From Hyphomicrobiales bacterium (GTDB lineage Bacteria > Pseudomonadota > Alphaproteobacteria > Rhizobiales > Rhizobiaceae), in the NCBI GenBank assembly GCA_900471525.1, contig UCEZ01000039.1, positions 1 through 64,000 on the forward strand: a stretch of 64,000 bases of DNA. Direction: 5' to 3'. The notes under the pieces are model-generated. The model worked only from the letters and a program-made list of their open reading frames with translations, was not told where the DNA came from and searched no databases. Positions 8,597 to 17,904 of the stretch are shown here, piece after piece. Positions within the stretch are counted from its first letter, which is position 1. The number at the start of each line of letters is the position of its first letter. The translations under genes were made by a program, and so were the position numbers.

Positions 8597-9904
8597 TTAC
8601 TCGGCTGCAACGCCGTAGGCCACATTCTTTCCACCGTAGCGGCGCACGCGGACGTTCGCCTGCTCGGCATGTCCGGCAAAGCCCTCCAGCATGCAGAGCC
8701 GCGAGCAATACTCGCCGATCATCGCTGATGCTTCGTCGGTGGTAACACGCTGATACGTGCACGTTTTCAGGAATTTACCGACCCACAGACCGCCGGTGTA
8801 GCGGGCTGCGCCCATTGTTGGCAGGGTATGATTGGTGCCGATAACCTTATCGCCATAGGCAACGTTCGTGCGCGGACCGAGGAAAAGCGCACCGTAGTTC
8901 GTCATATTGGCGAGGAAGTAGTCCGGGTCGTTCGTCATGACCTGCACATGTTCGGAAGCGATACGATCGGCCTCAAGCACCATTTCCTCGTAGGACGAGC
9001 AAACGATCACTTCACCGTAGTCCTTCCACGCCTTGGCGGCGACGGCCGCAGTCGGCAGGATGCCAAGCAGACGCTCGACCTCGGCCATTGTTTCTTCGGC
9101 GAGCCTACGGGAATTTGTCAGGAGAATAGCCGGTGAATTCGGTCCGTGCTCCGCCTGACCGAGAAGATCGGTCGCGCAGATTTCACCGTCAACGCTCTCA
9201 TCGGCAATGATCAGTGTTTCGGTCGGGCCGGCGAAAAGGTCGATGCCCACGCGGCCGTAAAGCTGACGCTTGGCTTCTGCCACAAACGCGTTTCCGGGAC
9301 CGACGAGCATGTTGACCGGGGCAATCGATTGTGTGCCAAGCGCCATGGCTCCGATTGCCTGAACCCCTCCCAGGCAATAGATCTCGTCGGCGCCGGCCAG
9401 ATGTTGTGCCGCGACGATCGCCGGCGCTGTTCTGCCGTGAAAAGGCGGAGCGCAAGTAACGATGCGACCGACGCCTGCCACTTTTGCCGTAATGACGGAC
9501 ATGTGGGCGGAAGCAAGCAACGGATACTTTCCGCCCGGCACGTAGCAACCGACCGAGCTGATTGGAATGTTTCGATGCCCGAGAACGACGCCAGGCAGCG
9601 TTTCAACTTCAAGATCCAACATCGTGGCGCGCTGTTTTTCGGCGAAATTGCGGACCTGAGCCTGGGCGAATTTGATGTCTTCAATGTCGCGCGCAGAGAG
9701 TTCCGACATGCACGCGCGGATTTCGGCGCCAGTCAAACGGAAATCCTCGCGGTCCCAGCCGTCGAAACGAACGGATAGTTCGCGAACGGCGACGTCGCCA
9801 CGACTGCGGATATCCTCGAGAATACCCTCGACGGTGTTGCGGACCTTGGTCTGATCTTCCGCGCGAAGGTCCGCGGCTCTACCGCGTTTCAGATAGTCAA
9901 CCAT
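8597..9904 (-). CDS. Histidinol dehydrogenase family protein (catabolic paralogue)
   Basis: A 435-residue protein of the HisD family, covering the whole domain, with [17 protein letters not shown], the segment [17 protein letters not shown] and [14 protein letters not shown] conserved. The start at 9904 (MVDYLKRG) follows GGAGACAATT; a longer open frame upstream runs through non-coding sequence. HisD-type enzymes carry out Zn/NAD-dependent oxidation of an alcohol to an acid. Here it lies among ring-cleavage and SDR genes, with no other histidine genes, so it is probably one of the catabolic paralogues, such as the sulfopropanediol dehydrogenase (HpsN) group, rather than a biosynthetic enzyme. 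Confidence 0.85.
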   Translation of the reverse strand: MVDYLKRGRAADLRAEDQTKVRNTVEGILEDIRSRGDVAVRELSVRFDGWDREDFRLTGAEIRACMSELSARDIEDIKFAQAQVRNFAEKQRATMLDLEVETLPGVVLGHRNIPISSVGCYVPGGKYPLLASAHMSVITAKVAGVGRIVTCAPPFHGRTAPAIVAAQHLAGADEIYCLGGVQAIGAMALGTQSIAPVNMLVGPGNAFVAEAKRQLYGRVGIDLFAGPTETLIIADESVDGEICATDLLGQAEHGPNSPAILLTNSRRLAEETMAEVERLLGILPTAAVAAKAWKDYGEVIVCSSYEEMVLEADRIASEHVQVMTNDPDYFLANMTNYGALFLGPRTNVAYGDKVIGTNHTLPTMGAARYTGGLWVGKFLKTCTYQRVTTDEASAMIGEYCSRLCMLEGFAGHAEQANVRVRRYGGKNVAYGVAAE

Positions 9905-9971
9905 AATTGTCTCCGAACTGTAATTGGAGTGAAAAGAGGATCGGGTCTGATCGAGTCGAATGGCCGGTCGC

Positions 9972-10937
9972 CTATTTCGGCGTCTTGCCTTCATAGTTGA
10001 ACGTGAAGTCGTCCGGCGGCTTTGGCCCCCAGATGTAAAACGCGTCCTCCGCGGCGTGGTCGCCGGAATTCCAGTCGTGATCGGCCGACACGTAGTCGAT
10101 GTCGGACGAGTATTCGGAATAGCTGCCCCAGGGATCGCGGACGTAGTGGAAGAAATTCGAGCCGAGCACATGACGCCCCAGGCCCCACCCCTTCGAGAAC
10201 CCCTTGTCGGCCATTTGCATGGCACCGAGACCAACCTCGTTGATCGACCCGACATCCCAGCTGCAGTGATGCAGGCCAGGCGCGTCGGACTTCGCGAAAG
10301 CGATTAGATGATGGTCGCTTCCGTGGATTCCGTGGAGAAACGCGATGCCGTCGCCGGATCGGTCAGAGAGGCGGAGGCCAAGAACCGAACAATAGAACGC
10401 AACCGCCTTATCGACATCCCGCGTGAAGATCAAAATATGAGCGAGCCGGCGTGGGCGGACGACTGGTGCTTTGGAGCGTAAGGGCGCACCGGCCACGTTT
10501 GCGGGAACAGAGATGTTTTGTGTGTCGGACTTTTCGTTGGGTGACGTTTTTTCCGCTGCACGCATTTCGATGATGTTGCCGTCGTGGTCGCGAAACCAGA
10601 AGCCATCGGATTCGAAGCCGGGCGGTGCGTCCAGGAGCTTTACTCCTTGTCCTTCAACGTGGCGCCGCAAGTCAGCAACTTCGTCGCCGAAAACTCCAAA
10701 AGAGAGAAAGTTGAGCTTCTTGCCCGGCCCTTCGGATAGGCTTCCCCATCGATGAGTGTTTCCGAAGGTATAGAGGCCCAGCGCATTGCCTTCTTCACGG
10801 ACATCGATACCGAAAGCCGAGTAAAACTCCTTTGCCTTCTCAAGATCCGGGACAAGCATGTTGAAGTTATCCATGGAGTGGACACCCAGAACGCCGGGTC
10901 GCCGGCTTGCGCCAACAAATCCTCTGATAGCTGTCAT
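9972..10937 (-). CDS. Two-domain VOC/extradiol ring-cleavage dioxygenase
   Basis: A 321-residue protein with two vicinal-oxygen-chelate domains. The N-terminal one begins [20 protein letters not shown]; the C-terminal one begins [20 protein letters not shown]. The expected Fe(II) ligands of type I extradiol dioxygenases are visible in the C-terminal domain: His in RLAHIL, His in GLHHCSW and Glu in YSEYSSD. The start at 10937 has a GGAGGAGG ribosome site. Meta-cleavage of a catechol-like ring fits the neighbouring fumarylacetoacetate-hydrolase-family and flavin hydroxylase genes. The exact ring substrate is unknown. Confidence 0.85.
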   Translation of the reverse strand: MTAIRGFVGASRRPGVLGVHSMDNFNMLVPDLEKAKEFYSAFGIDVREEGNALGLYTFGNTHRWGSLSEGPGKKLNFLSFGVFGDEVADLRRHVEGQGVKLLDAPPGFESDGFWFRDHDGNIIEMRAAEKTSPNEKSDTQNISVPANVAGAPLRSKAPVVRPRRLAHILIFTRDVDKAVAFYCSVLGLRLSDRSGDGIAFLHGIHGSDHHLIAFAKSDAPGLHHCSWDVGSINEVGLGAMQMADKGFSKGWGLGRHVLGSNFFHYVRDPWGSYSEYSSDIDYVSADHDWNSGDHAAEDAFYIWGPKPPDDFTFNYEGKTPK

Positions 10938-10970
10938 CGCTTCCTCCTCCTGTAGTGCTGTCGCTTAGGC

Positions 10971-11849
10971 TTAGGCGGCCTCCCTGCCGCCGGCCGCCTC
11001 GTCACGCACCCGATTGGAGAGCGTTCCAAGCTGTTCGATCTCCACCTCGCAAAGATCTCCCGGCTTCATGAAAAGCGGTGGCTTTCTTGCAGCCCCAACG
11101 CCGGATGGTGTTCCGGTTACGATGATGTCACCCGGCTCCAGTGTCATTGTTTGGCTGAGAATGGAGACCAGCGATGCGACACTGAAGACCATATCATCGA
11201 CATTTGCGCTCTGAACGATCTGGTCGTTCAAACGCGTCTGAAGTAAAAGCCCCTGGCAGCCTGGCGGCAACTCGTCTGCGGTGACGAAAGCGGGTCCGAA
11301 CGCGCCGGTTGAATCGAAGTTCTTGCCAATCGTCCACTGCGGTGTGACGTGCTGGTATTCGCGAATGGAACCGTCGTTGAAAATCGAGTATCCCACGATA
11401 TGCGAAAGCGCTTCGCTCTCCGCGATCTTCATGCCGCCCCGGCCGATAACCGCTACAAGCTCGCCTTCGTAATCGAGCGTCTCCGAGACGCTAGGCCGAA
11501 CGATTTCGTCACCGTGCCCGATAAGGCTCGACGAAAACCGAGCAAAAACCGTAGGATATTGCGGCTGACTGTAACCGGACTCCGCCGAGTGATCCCTGTA
11601 GTTCAGGCCGATGCAAAGAATTTTCTTTGAATGCGAGAGCGGCGGCAGAAAACGAATCTCGCTCTCTGCAATCACCGGCCCCTTCCGCAACGCCGCTCCG
11701 GCATCGAGGAGCCGCGCGGGATCACCAGTTATGAGTGTATCCAGATTTCCGGGGAAATCGGGTTGATCACTTGTGAAACCGCGTAGCATGCCGTGTTCTT
11801 GAATGGCCAACCCTTCCTGGCCCTTGCGCGAAAATCGAATGAATCTCAT
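10971..11849 (-). CDS. Fumarylacetoacetate hydrolase family protein
   Basis: A 292-residue member of the FAH family, which includes fumarylpyruvate hydrolases and 2-hydroxyhepta-2,4-dienedioate isomerases. Metal and catalytic motifs are visible: ILCIGLNYRDHSAE, DYEGELVAVIGR and VTGTPSGVGAA. The start at 11849 (MRFIRFSRKG) follows GGAGGAGATCC; the frame extends upstream to 11903 but lacks a ribosome site there. It is the first gene of the minus-strand operon and is divergent from the flavin hydroxylase at 12005. It would act on the meta-cleavage product. Confidence 0.88.
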   Translation of the reverse strand: MRFIRFSRKGQEGLAIQEHGMLRGFTSDQPDFPGNLDTLITGDPARLLDAGAALRKGPVIAESEIRFLPPLSHSKKILCIGLNYRDHSAESGYSQPQYPTVFARFSSSLIGHGDEIVRPSVSETLDYEGELVAVIGRGGMKIAESEALSHIVGYSIFNDGSIREYQHVTPQWTIGKNFDSTGAFGPAFVTADELPPGCQGLLLQTRLNDQIVQSANVDDMVFSVASLVSILSQTMTLEPGDIIVTGTPSGVGAARKPPLFMKPGDLCEVEIEQLGTLSNRVRDEAAGGREAA

Positions 11850-11904
11850 CTGGATCTCCTCCGTTGTTGCGCTAGATATCGCGGCAGATAAAAGATTTGT
11901 CAAC

Positions 11905-11920
11905 AGAAAATATATTTTCT
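11905..11920. promoter_or_regulatory. Perfect 16-bp AT-rich palindrome in the divergent hydrolase/hydroxylase promoter
   Basis: The sequence AGAAAATATATTTTCT is its own reverse complement. It lies between the divergent starts at 11849 and 12005. A related AAATATATTT core occurs upstream of the GntR gene at 14561, and GAAATAGATTTC occurs before the paralogous GntR at 19900. This makes it a likely operator for one or both GntR proteins. Confidence 0.55.
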
Positions 11921-12004
11921 TTTGTAAGTCGATATGCTATCTCAATGGCACAAGGCGGCGCGCAGGAGGCGCGGCGTGTCATGATATTGGTGGAGGAACA
12001 CATC

Positions 12005-13633
12005 GTGCGAGAATATGATCTTCTTATAGTAGGCCGCGGCCCCGTGGGCCTTGCACTTGCCGCACTCGGCGGCCAGCTGAAACTGAATGTTGCGCTCATC
12101 GAGCGCCATCGGGACCTTTATTCGCTCCCTCGCGCGGGTCACGTCGATCATGAAATCGTTCGATTGTTCCAGTCGCTCGGTGTCGCTAAACCAATGCTCG
12201 ACGATAGTTATCCAACGACCGAATACGTCTGGGTCAATGCAGACGGCGAGACAATCCTTGAGTTTGACTGGGGCGCGAAGGGCATCTCTGGCTACAATTC
12301 CGACTATATGCAATACCAACCGGTGTTCGAGACGGCCCTAAGCGAAAAGGTCTCGGAATGCGGCAGCGTCCATCAATTTTTAGGCTGGGAAGCTCAGTCG
12401 ATCGATGACGATGGCGAATGGGTTGAACTGCGGCTGGCCAAAACCGAGACGCTACCGGGGCAGCATAAGCCGATCGCGACCGATGAGAAACAGACGATCC
12501 GTGGTCGTTATGTGGTCGCGGCTGATGGCGCCAATAGCGGCGTTAGATCGATGCTGGGCATCGAGCGGGATGATTTCGGCTTTAACGAGAAATGGCTTGT
12601 CGTCGACGCGCGCAAAAAACGGGACTTCACCCTCGAATTCGATTGTGGACAGATATGCGACCCCAAACGTCCTGTGACTATCTTGCCGCTGGGCAAGCGT
12701 CATCGCCGCTGGGAATGGGCGCTGTTGCCTGGGGAGACGCCCGCCGATCTGGAAAAGCCTGAGAAGGCCTTTGAGTTGCTGGCGGAGCAGAACGTCACAC
12801 CCGACGATGTGGAGATCGTTCGGCAACTCGTCTACACTTTTGAAGCGCGCCACGCCCGTCATTGGAGGCAGGGCCGTGTTCTCCTGGCGGGAGATGCTGC
12901 CCATACCATGCCCCCTTTCATGGGGCAGGGCATGTGCTCAGGTCTTCGCGACGCCAAGAACCTGATCTGGAAGCTGGACCTTGTGCTTCGTGGAGTTTGC
13001 GACGAAAGCCTCCTCGACAGCTACGAAATCGAAAGGTCGCCGCATACCCGCGACTGGACGATGATTTCCTTGGAAGCAGGCAAGGTTCCCTGCACGCTTG
13101 ATCCGGAGGAAGCACGTCAGCGGGACGCAAAGTTCCGCTCCGGTTGGCGTCCGCCAATGCCGGACTTCCCCCAACTTACCGATGGCATTCTTTCTCGCGA
13201 CCAATCAAGTCGCAAACTAGCGGGGACGCTGAGTCTGCAAGCACCTGTCGAAAAGGGCGGTCAGACCACTCTTTTCGATGACTTCTTCCCGAGTACGACC
13301 TTCGTCATCATCAGCACAAAGGGCAATCCCGCATCCGTTCTCTCGCCTAGTCAGATTGCAAGGCTTGAAACCGTTGGTGTCACCTTTGCTCATGTCGGAA
13401 GCACACCCGACGCGGATGTCCGCGATGTTGATGGTGCTTACGACAGTTACTTCAGAAACAATGGTGTCGAGGTCGTGGTGACCCGACCTGATTTCTACGT
13501 ATTCGGCGCCGCCGCTTCGCTGAACGAACTGCCGCGACTTGTCGATGAGCTTTTCGAACAACTTCAACCGTCGGCTGAATACCCAGCTCGCGGTTCGACC
13601 GCAGCAAACATGGAGAATTCCGTTGTATACTGA
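12005..13633 (+). CDS. FAD-dependent aromatic hydroxylase, MhpA-like
   Basis: A flavoprotein monooxygenase of the PheA/TfdB/MhpA family, 542 residues from the GTG at 12005. Key motifs are the dinucleotide fold YDLLIVGRGPVGLALAALG, the DG motif YVVAADGANSGVR and the second FAD motif VLLAGDAAHTMPPFMGQG. I preferred the GTG start because GGAGGAAC sits just before it; an ATG at 11981 would add eight residues. Such enzymes hydroxylate phenolic acids using NAD(P)H to give catechols. It is divergent from the extradiol dioxygenase operon and overlaps the SMP-30 gene, so it likely supplies the ring-cleavage substrate. Confidence 0.88.
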   Translation: MREYDLLIVGRGPVGLALAALGGQLKLNVALIERHRDLYSLPRAGHVDHEIVRLFQSLGVAKPMLDDSYPTTEYVWVNADGETILEFDWGAKGISGYNSDYMQYQPVFETALSEKVSECGSVHQFLGWEAQSIDDDGEWVELRLAKTETLPGQHKPIATDEKQTIRGRYVVAADGANSGVRSMLGIERDDFGFNEKWLVVDARKKRDFTLEFDCGQICDPKRPVTILPLGKRHRRWEWALLPGETPADLEKPEKAFELLAEQNVTPDDVEIVRQLVYTFEARHARHWRQGRVLLAGDAAHTMPPFMGQGMCSGLRDAKNLIWKLDLVLRGVCDESLLDSYEIERSPHTRDWTMISLEAGKVPCTLDPEEARQRDAKFRSGWRPPMPDFPQLTDGILSRDQSSRKLAGTLSLQAPVEKGGQTTLFDDFFPSTTFVIISTKGNPASVLSPSQIARLETVGVTFAHVGSTPDADVRDVDGAYDSYFRNNGVEVVVTRPDFYVFGAAASLNELPRLVDELFEQLQPSAEYPARGSTAANMENSVVY

Positions 13634-14474
13634 ACCAGTGCTTTTTGCCCGCGGTCTTGCATGGCCGGAATCACCCCGATGGAAAGACGGCGAACTGTTT
13701 ATCTCCGACGTCCACAACTTCCGGCTTGCGCGAGTTAGTGCGGACGGCTCGGTCGAGACGATATGTGCGGTCGAAGGACGACCGGCCGGAATGGACTTCG
13801 CTGGCGACGGAAGCCTGCTGCTGGCGACGGGCGTTGGGCGTGAGTTGTTGCGTGTCGATCCGTCCACCGGAGATTTGGAACAGGTGGCCGACTTGAGGGG
13901 CAGCGCGAAAGCCTATCTCAACGATCTGATCACACATGCTTCCGGATGGTCTTGGGTAGGCGATACTGGCTTCCGGTTTGGCATCGATGAACCGAGCCAG
14001 TCCGGCAGTCTATGGGCCTTTCATCCGCAGGGTGGACTGAGACTCGCAGCGGACGGGATTTTTTTTCCAAACGGGATTGTAATCTCGCCGGACGGTTTCA
14101 CCCTTTATCTCGCCGAAACTTTCGGCAAGTGCATCAGTGCCTTCGACATCGGTGAGGATGGAGTTCTTTCCAATCGCCGCGTCCATGCAACTCTACCTGC
14201 GGAGCCTGATGGACTTTGCCTCGACGCCGACGGACATCTGTGGGTGCCGTTGTTGTTCAAGGGCACTTTCCTGCGGATTTCACCGGAGGGGAATACCGTG
14301 GAGGAAGTCAGCTTCCCCGGCAAGAATGCCATCGCATGCGTTGCAGCAGGCGACGACCGTAAAACACTGTTTCTCTGCGTCTGCACGATGGATCAAACAG
14401 ATCCTCAAAATCCGAAGCGTGATGGCGAGATTTACACCCTGCGCCTCTCGATACCTGGAGCCGGTCGACCGTAA
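13623..14474 (+). CDS. SMP-30/gluconolactonase/LRE-like protein
   Basis: A beta-propeller hydrolase of the SMP-30 family, 283 residues from a TTG at 13623. That start has GGAG seven bases upstream and overlaps the hydroxylase stop by 11 bases; a GTG at 13638 is an alternative. Conserved stretches include LAWPESPRWKDGELFISDVH with the metal-binding Glu, GDGSLLLATG, the YLNDLITHASG region with the Asn/Asp ligands, and SPDGFTLYLAETF. Family members are Ca/Zn-dependent lactonases. In this cluster it could open a lactone intermediate; this is inference. Confidence 0.85.
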   Translation: MYTEPVLFARGLAWPESPRWKDGELFISDVHNFRLARVSADGSVETICAVEGRPAGMDFAGDGSLLLATGVGRELLRVDPSTGDLEQVADLRGSAKAYLNDLITHASGWSWVGDTGFRFGIDEPSQSGSLWAFHPQGGLRLAADGIFFPNGIVISPDGFTLYLAETFGKCISAFDIGEDGVLSNRRVHATLPAEPDGLCLDADGHLWVPLLFKGTFLRISPEGNTVEEVSFPGKNAIACVAAGDDRKTLFLCVCTMDQTDPQNPKRDGEIYTLRLSIPGAGRP

Positions 14475-14512
14475 CCCGGAGCGAAGCGGAATTAAAACTA
14501 TCTTCGGCTGAT

Positions 14513-14545
14513 AAATATATTTTTCTTGATAAAATAGCTTTTATC
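14513..14545. promoter_or_regulatory. AT-rich inverted repeats before the first GntR gene
   Basis: Two palindromic elements sit side by side: AAATATATTT at 14513-14522 and GATAAAA-TAGC-TTTTATC at 14528-14545. The second ends 15 bp before the GntR start. They resemble the 16-bp palindrome at 11905 and are candidates for autoregulation. Confidence 0.45.
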
Positions 14546-14560
14546 GGTCATAGATAATTG

Positions 14561-15295
14561 ATGGTTACACCCGCTCCGCCCCTTCTGTTGACGCAGACCG
14601 AACATGTGTATCGCCGCCTGCGGACAGACATTCTGAATGGGCGGATCACCCCCGGCGCGCGGATACGGATGAATGAAATCACTGGTGAGCATGACGTCAG
14701 TCTGGGAGCGGTGCGTGAAGCGCTTTCCCGCCTCGCCGCAGAACATATGGTGGTCGCCGCGGCGCAGCGCGGCTACACCGTGGCTATATTGTCGTCCGAC
14801 GAGCTCAACGACCTGACGCACACGCGTATCGAACTGGAGCAGATATGCTTACGCGCCTCGATTGAAAACGGCGACACCGACTGGGAGGCGACGCTGATTT
14901 CCGCCTTGTACAGGCTGCAGCGCCTGTCGGAAGTGGAGCCGTCGGACCATTCACGCATGAGCGAAAAATGGTCGAAGGCCCATAGCGAGTTTCACTACGC
15001 GCTTGTTGCTGGCTGTACGAGCGCCTGGATGCACAGGTTCCGGGCATCGCTCTATCTGCAGGCGGAACGCTACCGGCATCTGTCTGTACCGTTGCGGACT
15101 GCTGATCGCGACGTGACCGGTGAACATCAGGCGCTGTGCGATGCCGCCCTAACAAGGAACGCCGCCGCGGCTTGCGAACTGATGCGAGAGCATCTGTTGA
15201 AGACAACGGAGATTCTTCTGGATTCACCCTTGCTGTTGCAACCGACGCCACAGGCACCGGAATACGCACAGACAATGGAGCTTACAGCGGGATAA
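14561..15295 (+). CDS. GntR-family regulator (FadR/FCD subgroup), first of two paralogues
   Basis: A 244-residue regulator with an N-terminal winged helix (about residues 10-75: VYRRLRTDILNGRITPGARI and VSLGAVREALSRLAAE) and a C-terminal all-helical FCD ligand domain. It is clearly paralogous to the protein at 19900-20574; both share SLGAVREAL and ERYRxLSVPLRTxDRDV. The start ATG at 14561 follows an AT-rich operator-like region; a TTG one codon earlier is possible. It sits between the hydroxylase/lactonase pair and the sugar-type ABC operon, so it may control both. Confidence 0.88.
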   Translation: MVTPAPPLLLTQTEHVYRRLRTDILNGRITPGARIRMNEITGEHDVSLGAVREALSRLAAEHMVVAAAQRGYTVAILSSDELNDLTHTRIELEQICLRASIENGDTDWEATLISALYRLQRLSEVEPSDHSRMSEKWSKAHSEFHYALVAGCTSAWMHRFRASLYLQAERYRHLSVPLRTADRDVTGEHQALCDAALTRNAAAACELMREHLLKTTEILLDSPLLLQPTPQAPEYAQTMELTAG

Positions 15296-15333
15296 GAGGA
15301 TCGGCCATGAGCCGGTAAGTGGAGGAGGAAAAC

Positions 15334-16320
15334 ATGACTAGACTGAAGACCTTAATACTTGCAACGGCCCTGGCATCCACCACGGGTTTTCTATCGTTCG
15401 CCCATGCCGGCCCGGAAGGGAAAAAGCTGACCTTCTTGACTGGGCCTACGGAGGACCGGTTCATCAGCACCTTTTCGACATTGTTCACCGAAAAGGCTAC
15501 CGCGGCCGGAATGGCCGTGACGCAGCTGACAAGCCCCTTTGATCCAGCACTTCAGGCGCAGCAACTGGATGACGCGATCGGCCAGAAGCCGGACATGATC
15601 GTACTGCAGCCCTTGAGCTCGGGGGCCGTTCTGCCTGCTCTTGGACGCGCGAAAGCGGCCGGCATCCCGGTTTTCGTGGTGATTTCTCAGGTCGACAAGG
15701 GAGAAGGGCTGGTAGCCGGCACCATGGCTCTCGATGAGGTCCGGTCAGGTGAACTGGCGGCCGAAGCCCTGATCGACGGCCTTAAAGCCGGGGGCAAGTC
15801 GTCTGCAAAAGTTGCTGCAATCACGGGATCAGCGGCCGAGGGTATCGCACCCAAGCGCATTCAAGGTTTCAAGAGCCGACTGGCCAGTGAGCCATGGATC
15901 CAGTTGGTTCAGATCGAAGATGCAAACTGGGCTCCCCCGGTCGCCGAACAAATCGCGGGTCAGATGTTTGCCCGCTATTCGGCAGAGGGAGGCCTTGATG
16001 CCTTATATGGCATGAACGACGCCATGTCGAACGCGATCGTGGAAGCGGCAGACAGTGCCGGTATTGAGCTCGGAAACCAGACCGGCCAGCTTCTCGTCAT
16101 CGGGGGCGGTTGCCAGACCTCTGGCATTCGCAACATCAAGGCGGGCAAGCAGTATTCGACTTTGAGCGGGCCCCGCCCACTCTATGACACGCAGAAGTCG
16201 GTTGAACTCATCTCTGACTATTTCTCCGGCAAAACAATCCCCGCGATGAGCGTCACGGAGCCACTTGAGATCATCACGACCAAGAATACCGATCAATACG
16301 CAGAACCTTGCAACTATTGA
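15334..16320 (+). CDS. Sugar-type ABC transporter substrate-binding protein
   Basis: A 328-residue periplasmic protein of the Peripla_BP_4 (ribose-binding) family. A signal peptide MTRLKTLILATALASTTGFL precedes a FAHA cleavage region. The body shows the type I fold with KPDMIVLQPLSSGAVLPAL and GIPVFVVISQVD. The start at 15334 follows GGAGGAGG. It heads an operon with an ATPase and two permeases. Because this import system sits inside an aromatic-type catabolic cluster, the ligand may be a glycoside, cyclitol or ring compound rather than ribose. Confidence 0.88.
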   Translation: MTRLKTLILATALASTTGFLSFAHAGPEGKKLTFLTGPTEDRFISTFSTLFTEKATAAGMAVTQLTSPFDPALQAQQLDDAIGQKPDMIVLQPLSSGAVLPALGRAKAAGIPVFVVISQVDKGEGLVAGTMALDEVRSGELAAEALIDGLKAGGKSSAKVAAITGSAAEGIAPKRIQGFKSRLASEPWIQLVQIEDANWAPPVAEQIAGQMFARYSAEGGLDALYGMNDAMSNAIVEAADSAGIELGNQTGQLLVIGGGCQTSGIRNIKAGKQYSTLSGPRPLYDTQKSVELISDYFSGKTIPAMSVTEPLEIITTKNTDQYAEPCNY

Positions 16321-16329
16321 CGGCTTGTC

Positions 16330-16361
16330 GCGCCCCGGACGGCAAAACACCACCGGGGCGC
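16330..16361 (+). terminator. GC-rich hairpin between binding-protein and ATPase genes
   Basis: Perfect nine-base arms GCGCCCCGG and CCGGGGCGC are separated by a 14-base A-rich loop, with no clear run of T afterwards. Such hairpins after the first gene of ABC operons commonly stabilise or attenuate the message so that the binding protein is made in excess. The ATPase gene starts 20 bp later. Confidence 0.6.
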
Positions 16362-16380
16362 TATTCCGCAGGAGGACGGT

Positions 16381-17904
16381 ATGGCAATCTCGACAGCTCA
16401 GCTTTCGCCCATTTCGCGCCTGGCCGTGCACAACGTCACCAAGCGATTTGGTGATATCACGGCCATCGAAGACGTTTCCCTTTCGCTAGAGAGGGGTGAA
16501 ATCCGTGCGCTGTGTGGCGGTAACGGCGCAGGTAAAAGCACACTGGTCAAAATCCTGACAGGCGTGCAGGCACCGACGTCCGGCGTCATCGCCGTGGACG
16601 GTGTCTCCAGGGCCTTTCGCAACCCGATCGATGCGCAACGGGCGGGGTTAGCACTCGTGGCGCAAGAACTCAGCCTGGCTCCAGACCTTTCCGTCCATGA
16701 CAATCTCTGGCTCGGACATGCCGACGCGCCTTGGCAGCGCCGTACGGCGGTGGGTATGGAGCGCGCCCGAGCCTCCCTCGCTGCGGTCGGCCTGGACAAT
16801 CTTTCGCTCAATCTGAAAATTGCCGAGCTGAGCCTGGCCGAGCGGCAGTTGATTGAAATTGCCCGAGGTCTCATCCGCAATGCTTCCATGCTCATACTGG
16901 ACGAACCGACCGCGACCCTGTCCGAAAGGGAAATCGCCCGCGTTTTCGACGCAGTACGCGCATTGAAGAAAAGCGGCTGCACGATCATCTACATCACGCA
17001 CCGAATGGGTGAAGTTTACGAACTTTGCGATTCCGTGACAGTGATGCGAAACGGTCGAATTATTACAACCGAAGCGGTTAAAGACATTCCACGAGAGCGT
17101 CTGCTCGAACTCATGATCGGGAGAAAACTCTCCGATGTGTACCCTCCGTCAGACACCAATTTAGGCAGGGTGATGCTCGAGGTTCAGCACCTTCAGGTGC
17201 CAGGGGCCGTTGAAGAGTTTTCGGTTCGCGTCTGCGCGGGCGAGATCGTTGGCATTGTCGGGCAGATCGGTTCCGGCTCCATCGAGACAATACGTGCGCT
17301 AGCGGGGCTCACGCATAACGCAACCGGCGACGTGTGTATCGACAGCAAACGGCTGGCGCTCGGCTCGGCACCGGTCGCTGCGTCCGCCGGCATGCGTTTC
17401 GTCTCGGAAGACCGCGCCAACGAAGGCATCTTCCTCCATATGCCGGCACGCAGCAATATGATCTCTACACGGCTTTCGGAAACATCAAACGGAGGTTTTG
17501 TCCGTCCGCGGCTGCTCAACCGCCTTGCGGTGGGGCTCGCTCGTCAGGTGGGTTTCGATATCGACAGGCTCGGCGTGACAGCTGGACGTCTCAGCGGCGG
17601 CAACCAGCAAAAACTTGCCATCGGCCGGTGTGCTGACCGGGTAATGACGGGCGTAATTTTAATGAACGAGCCGACGAGAGGCGTCGATATGGGCGCGCGC
17701 GCCGAGATCTATCAGACATTGCGACGGCTCTGTGACGAGGGGAATGCCGTGTTGCTTGCCTCAACGGATCTCGAAGAAGTCGTCGGGCTGGTCGATCGGG
17801 TCGTCACGATGCGCTACGGGCGGGTTGCGGGTGTCCACAATCGCGCGGATGCATCGGAGACCACGATCCTCGCAGAAATCACCAATGCGGAGATGGCAGC
17901 ATGA
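16381..17904 (+). CDS. Sugar ABC transporter ATP-binding protein, two ATPase domains (RbsA/XylG type)
   Basis: A 507-residue protein with two fused nucleotide-binding domains, normal for the ribose class. Domain 1 has GGNGAGKST near residue 45, signature LSLAERQLIEIA and Walker B LILDEPTATLS. Domain 2 lacks a canonical Walker A (it reads GQIGSGS) but keeps LSGGNQQK and LMNEPTRGVDMG. This asymmetry is common in the class. A GGAGGA ribosome site lies just before 16381. The stop overlaps the first permease by four bases. Confidence 0.9.
   Translation: MAISTAQLSPISRLAVHNVTKRFGDITAIEDVSLSLERGEIRALCGGNGAGKSTLVKILTGVQAPTSGVIAVDGVSRAFRNPIDAQRAGLALVAQELSLAPDLSVHDNLWLGHADAPWQRRTAVGMERARASLAAVGLDNLSLNLKIAELSLAERQLIEIARGLIRNASMLILDEPTATLSEREIARVFDAVRALKKSGCTIIYITHRMGEVYELCDSVTVMRNGRIITTEAVKDIPRERLLELMIGRKLSDVYPPSDTNLGRVMLEVQHLQVPGAVEEFSVRVCAGEIVGIVGQIGSGSIETIRALAGLTHNATGDVCIDSKRLALGSAPVAASAGMRFVSEDRANEGIFLHMPARSNMISTRLSETSNGGFVRPRLLNRLAVGLARQVGFDIDRLGVTAGRLSGGNQQKLAIGRCADRVMTGVILMNEPTRGVDMGARAEIYQTLRRLCDEGNAVLLASTDLEEVVGLVDRVVTMRYGRVAGVHNRADASETTILAEITNAEMAA

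Noticed and set aside
8597-10255. A 552-residue version of the HisD-like protein
   Set aside because: The extra 117 codons run over the dioxygenase gene on the same strand in another frame; the real start has a ribosome site at 9904.
16330-16361. True operon terminator after the binding-protein gene
   Set aside because: There is no T run, and the downstream ATPase and permeases clearly belong to the same operon, so a stabilising or attenuating hairpin fits better.
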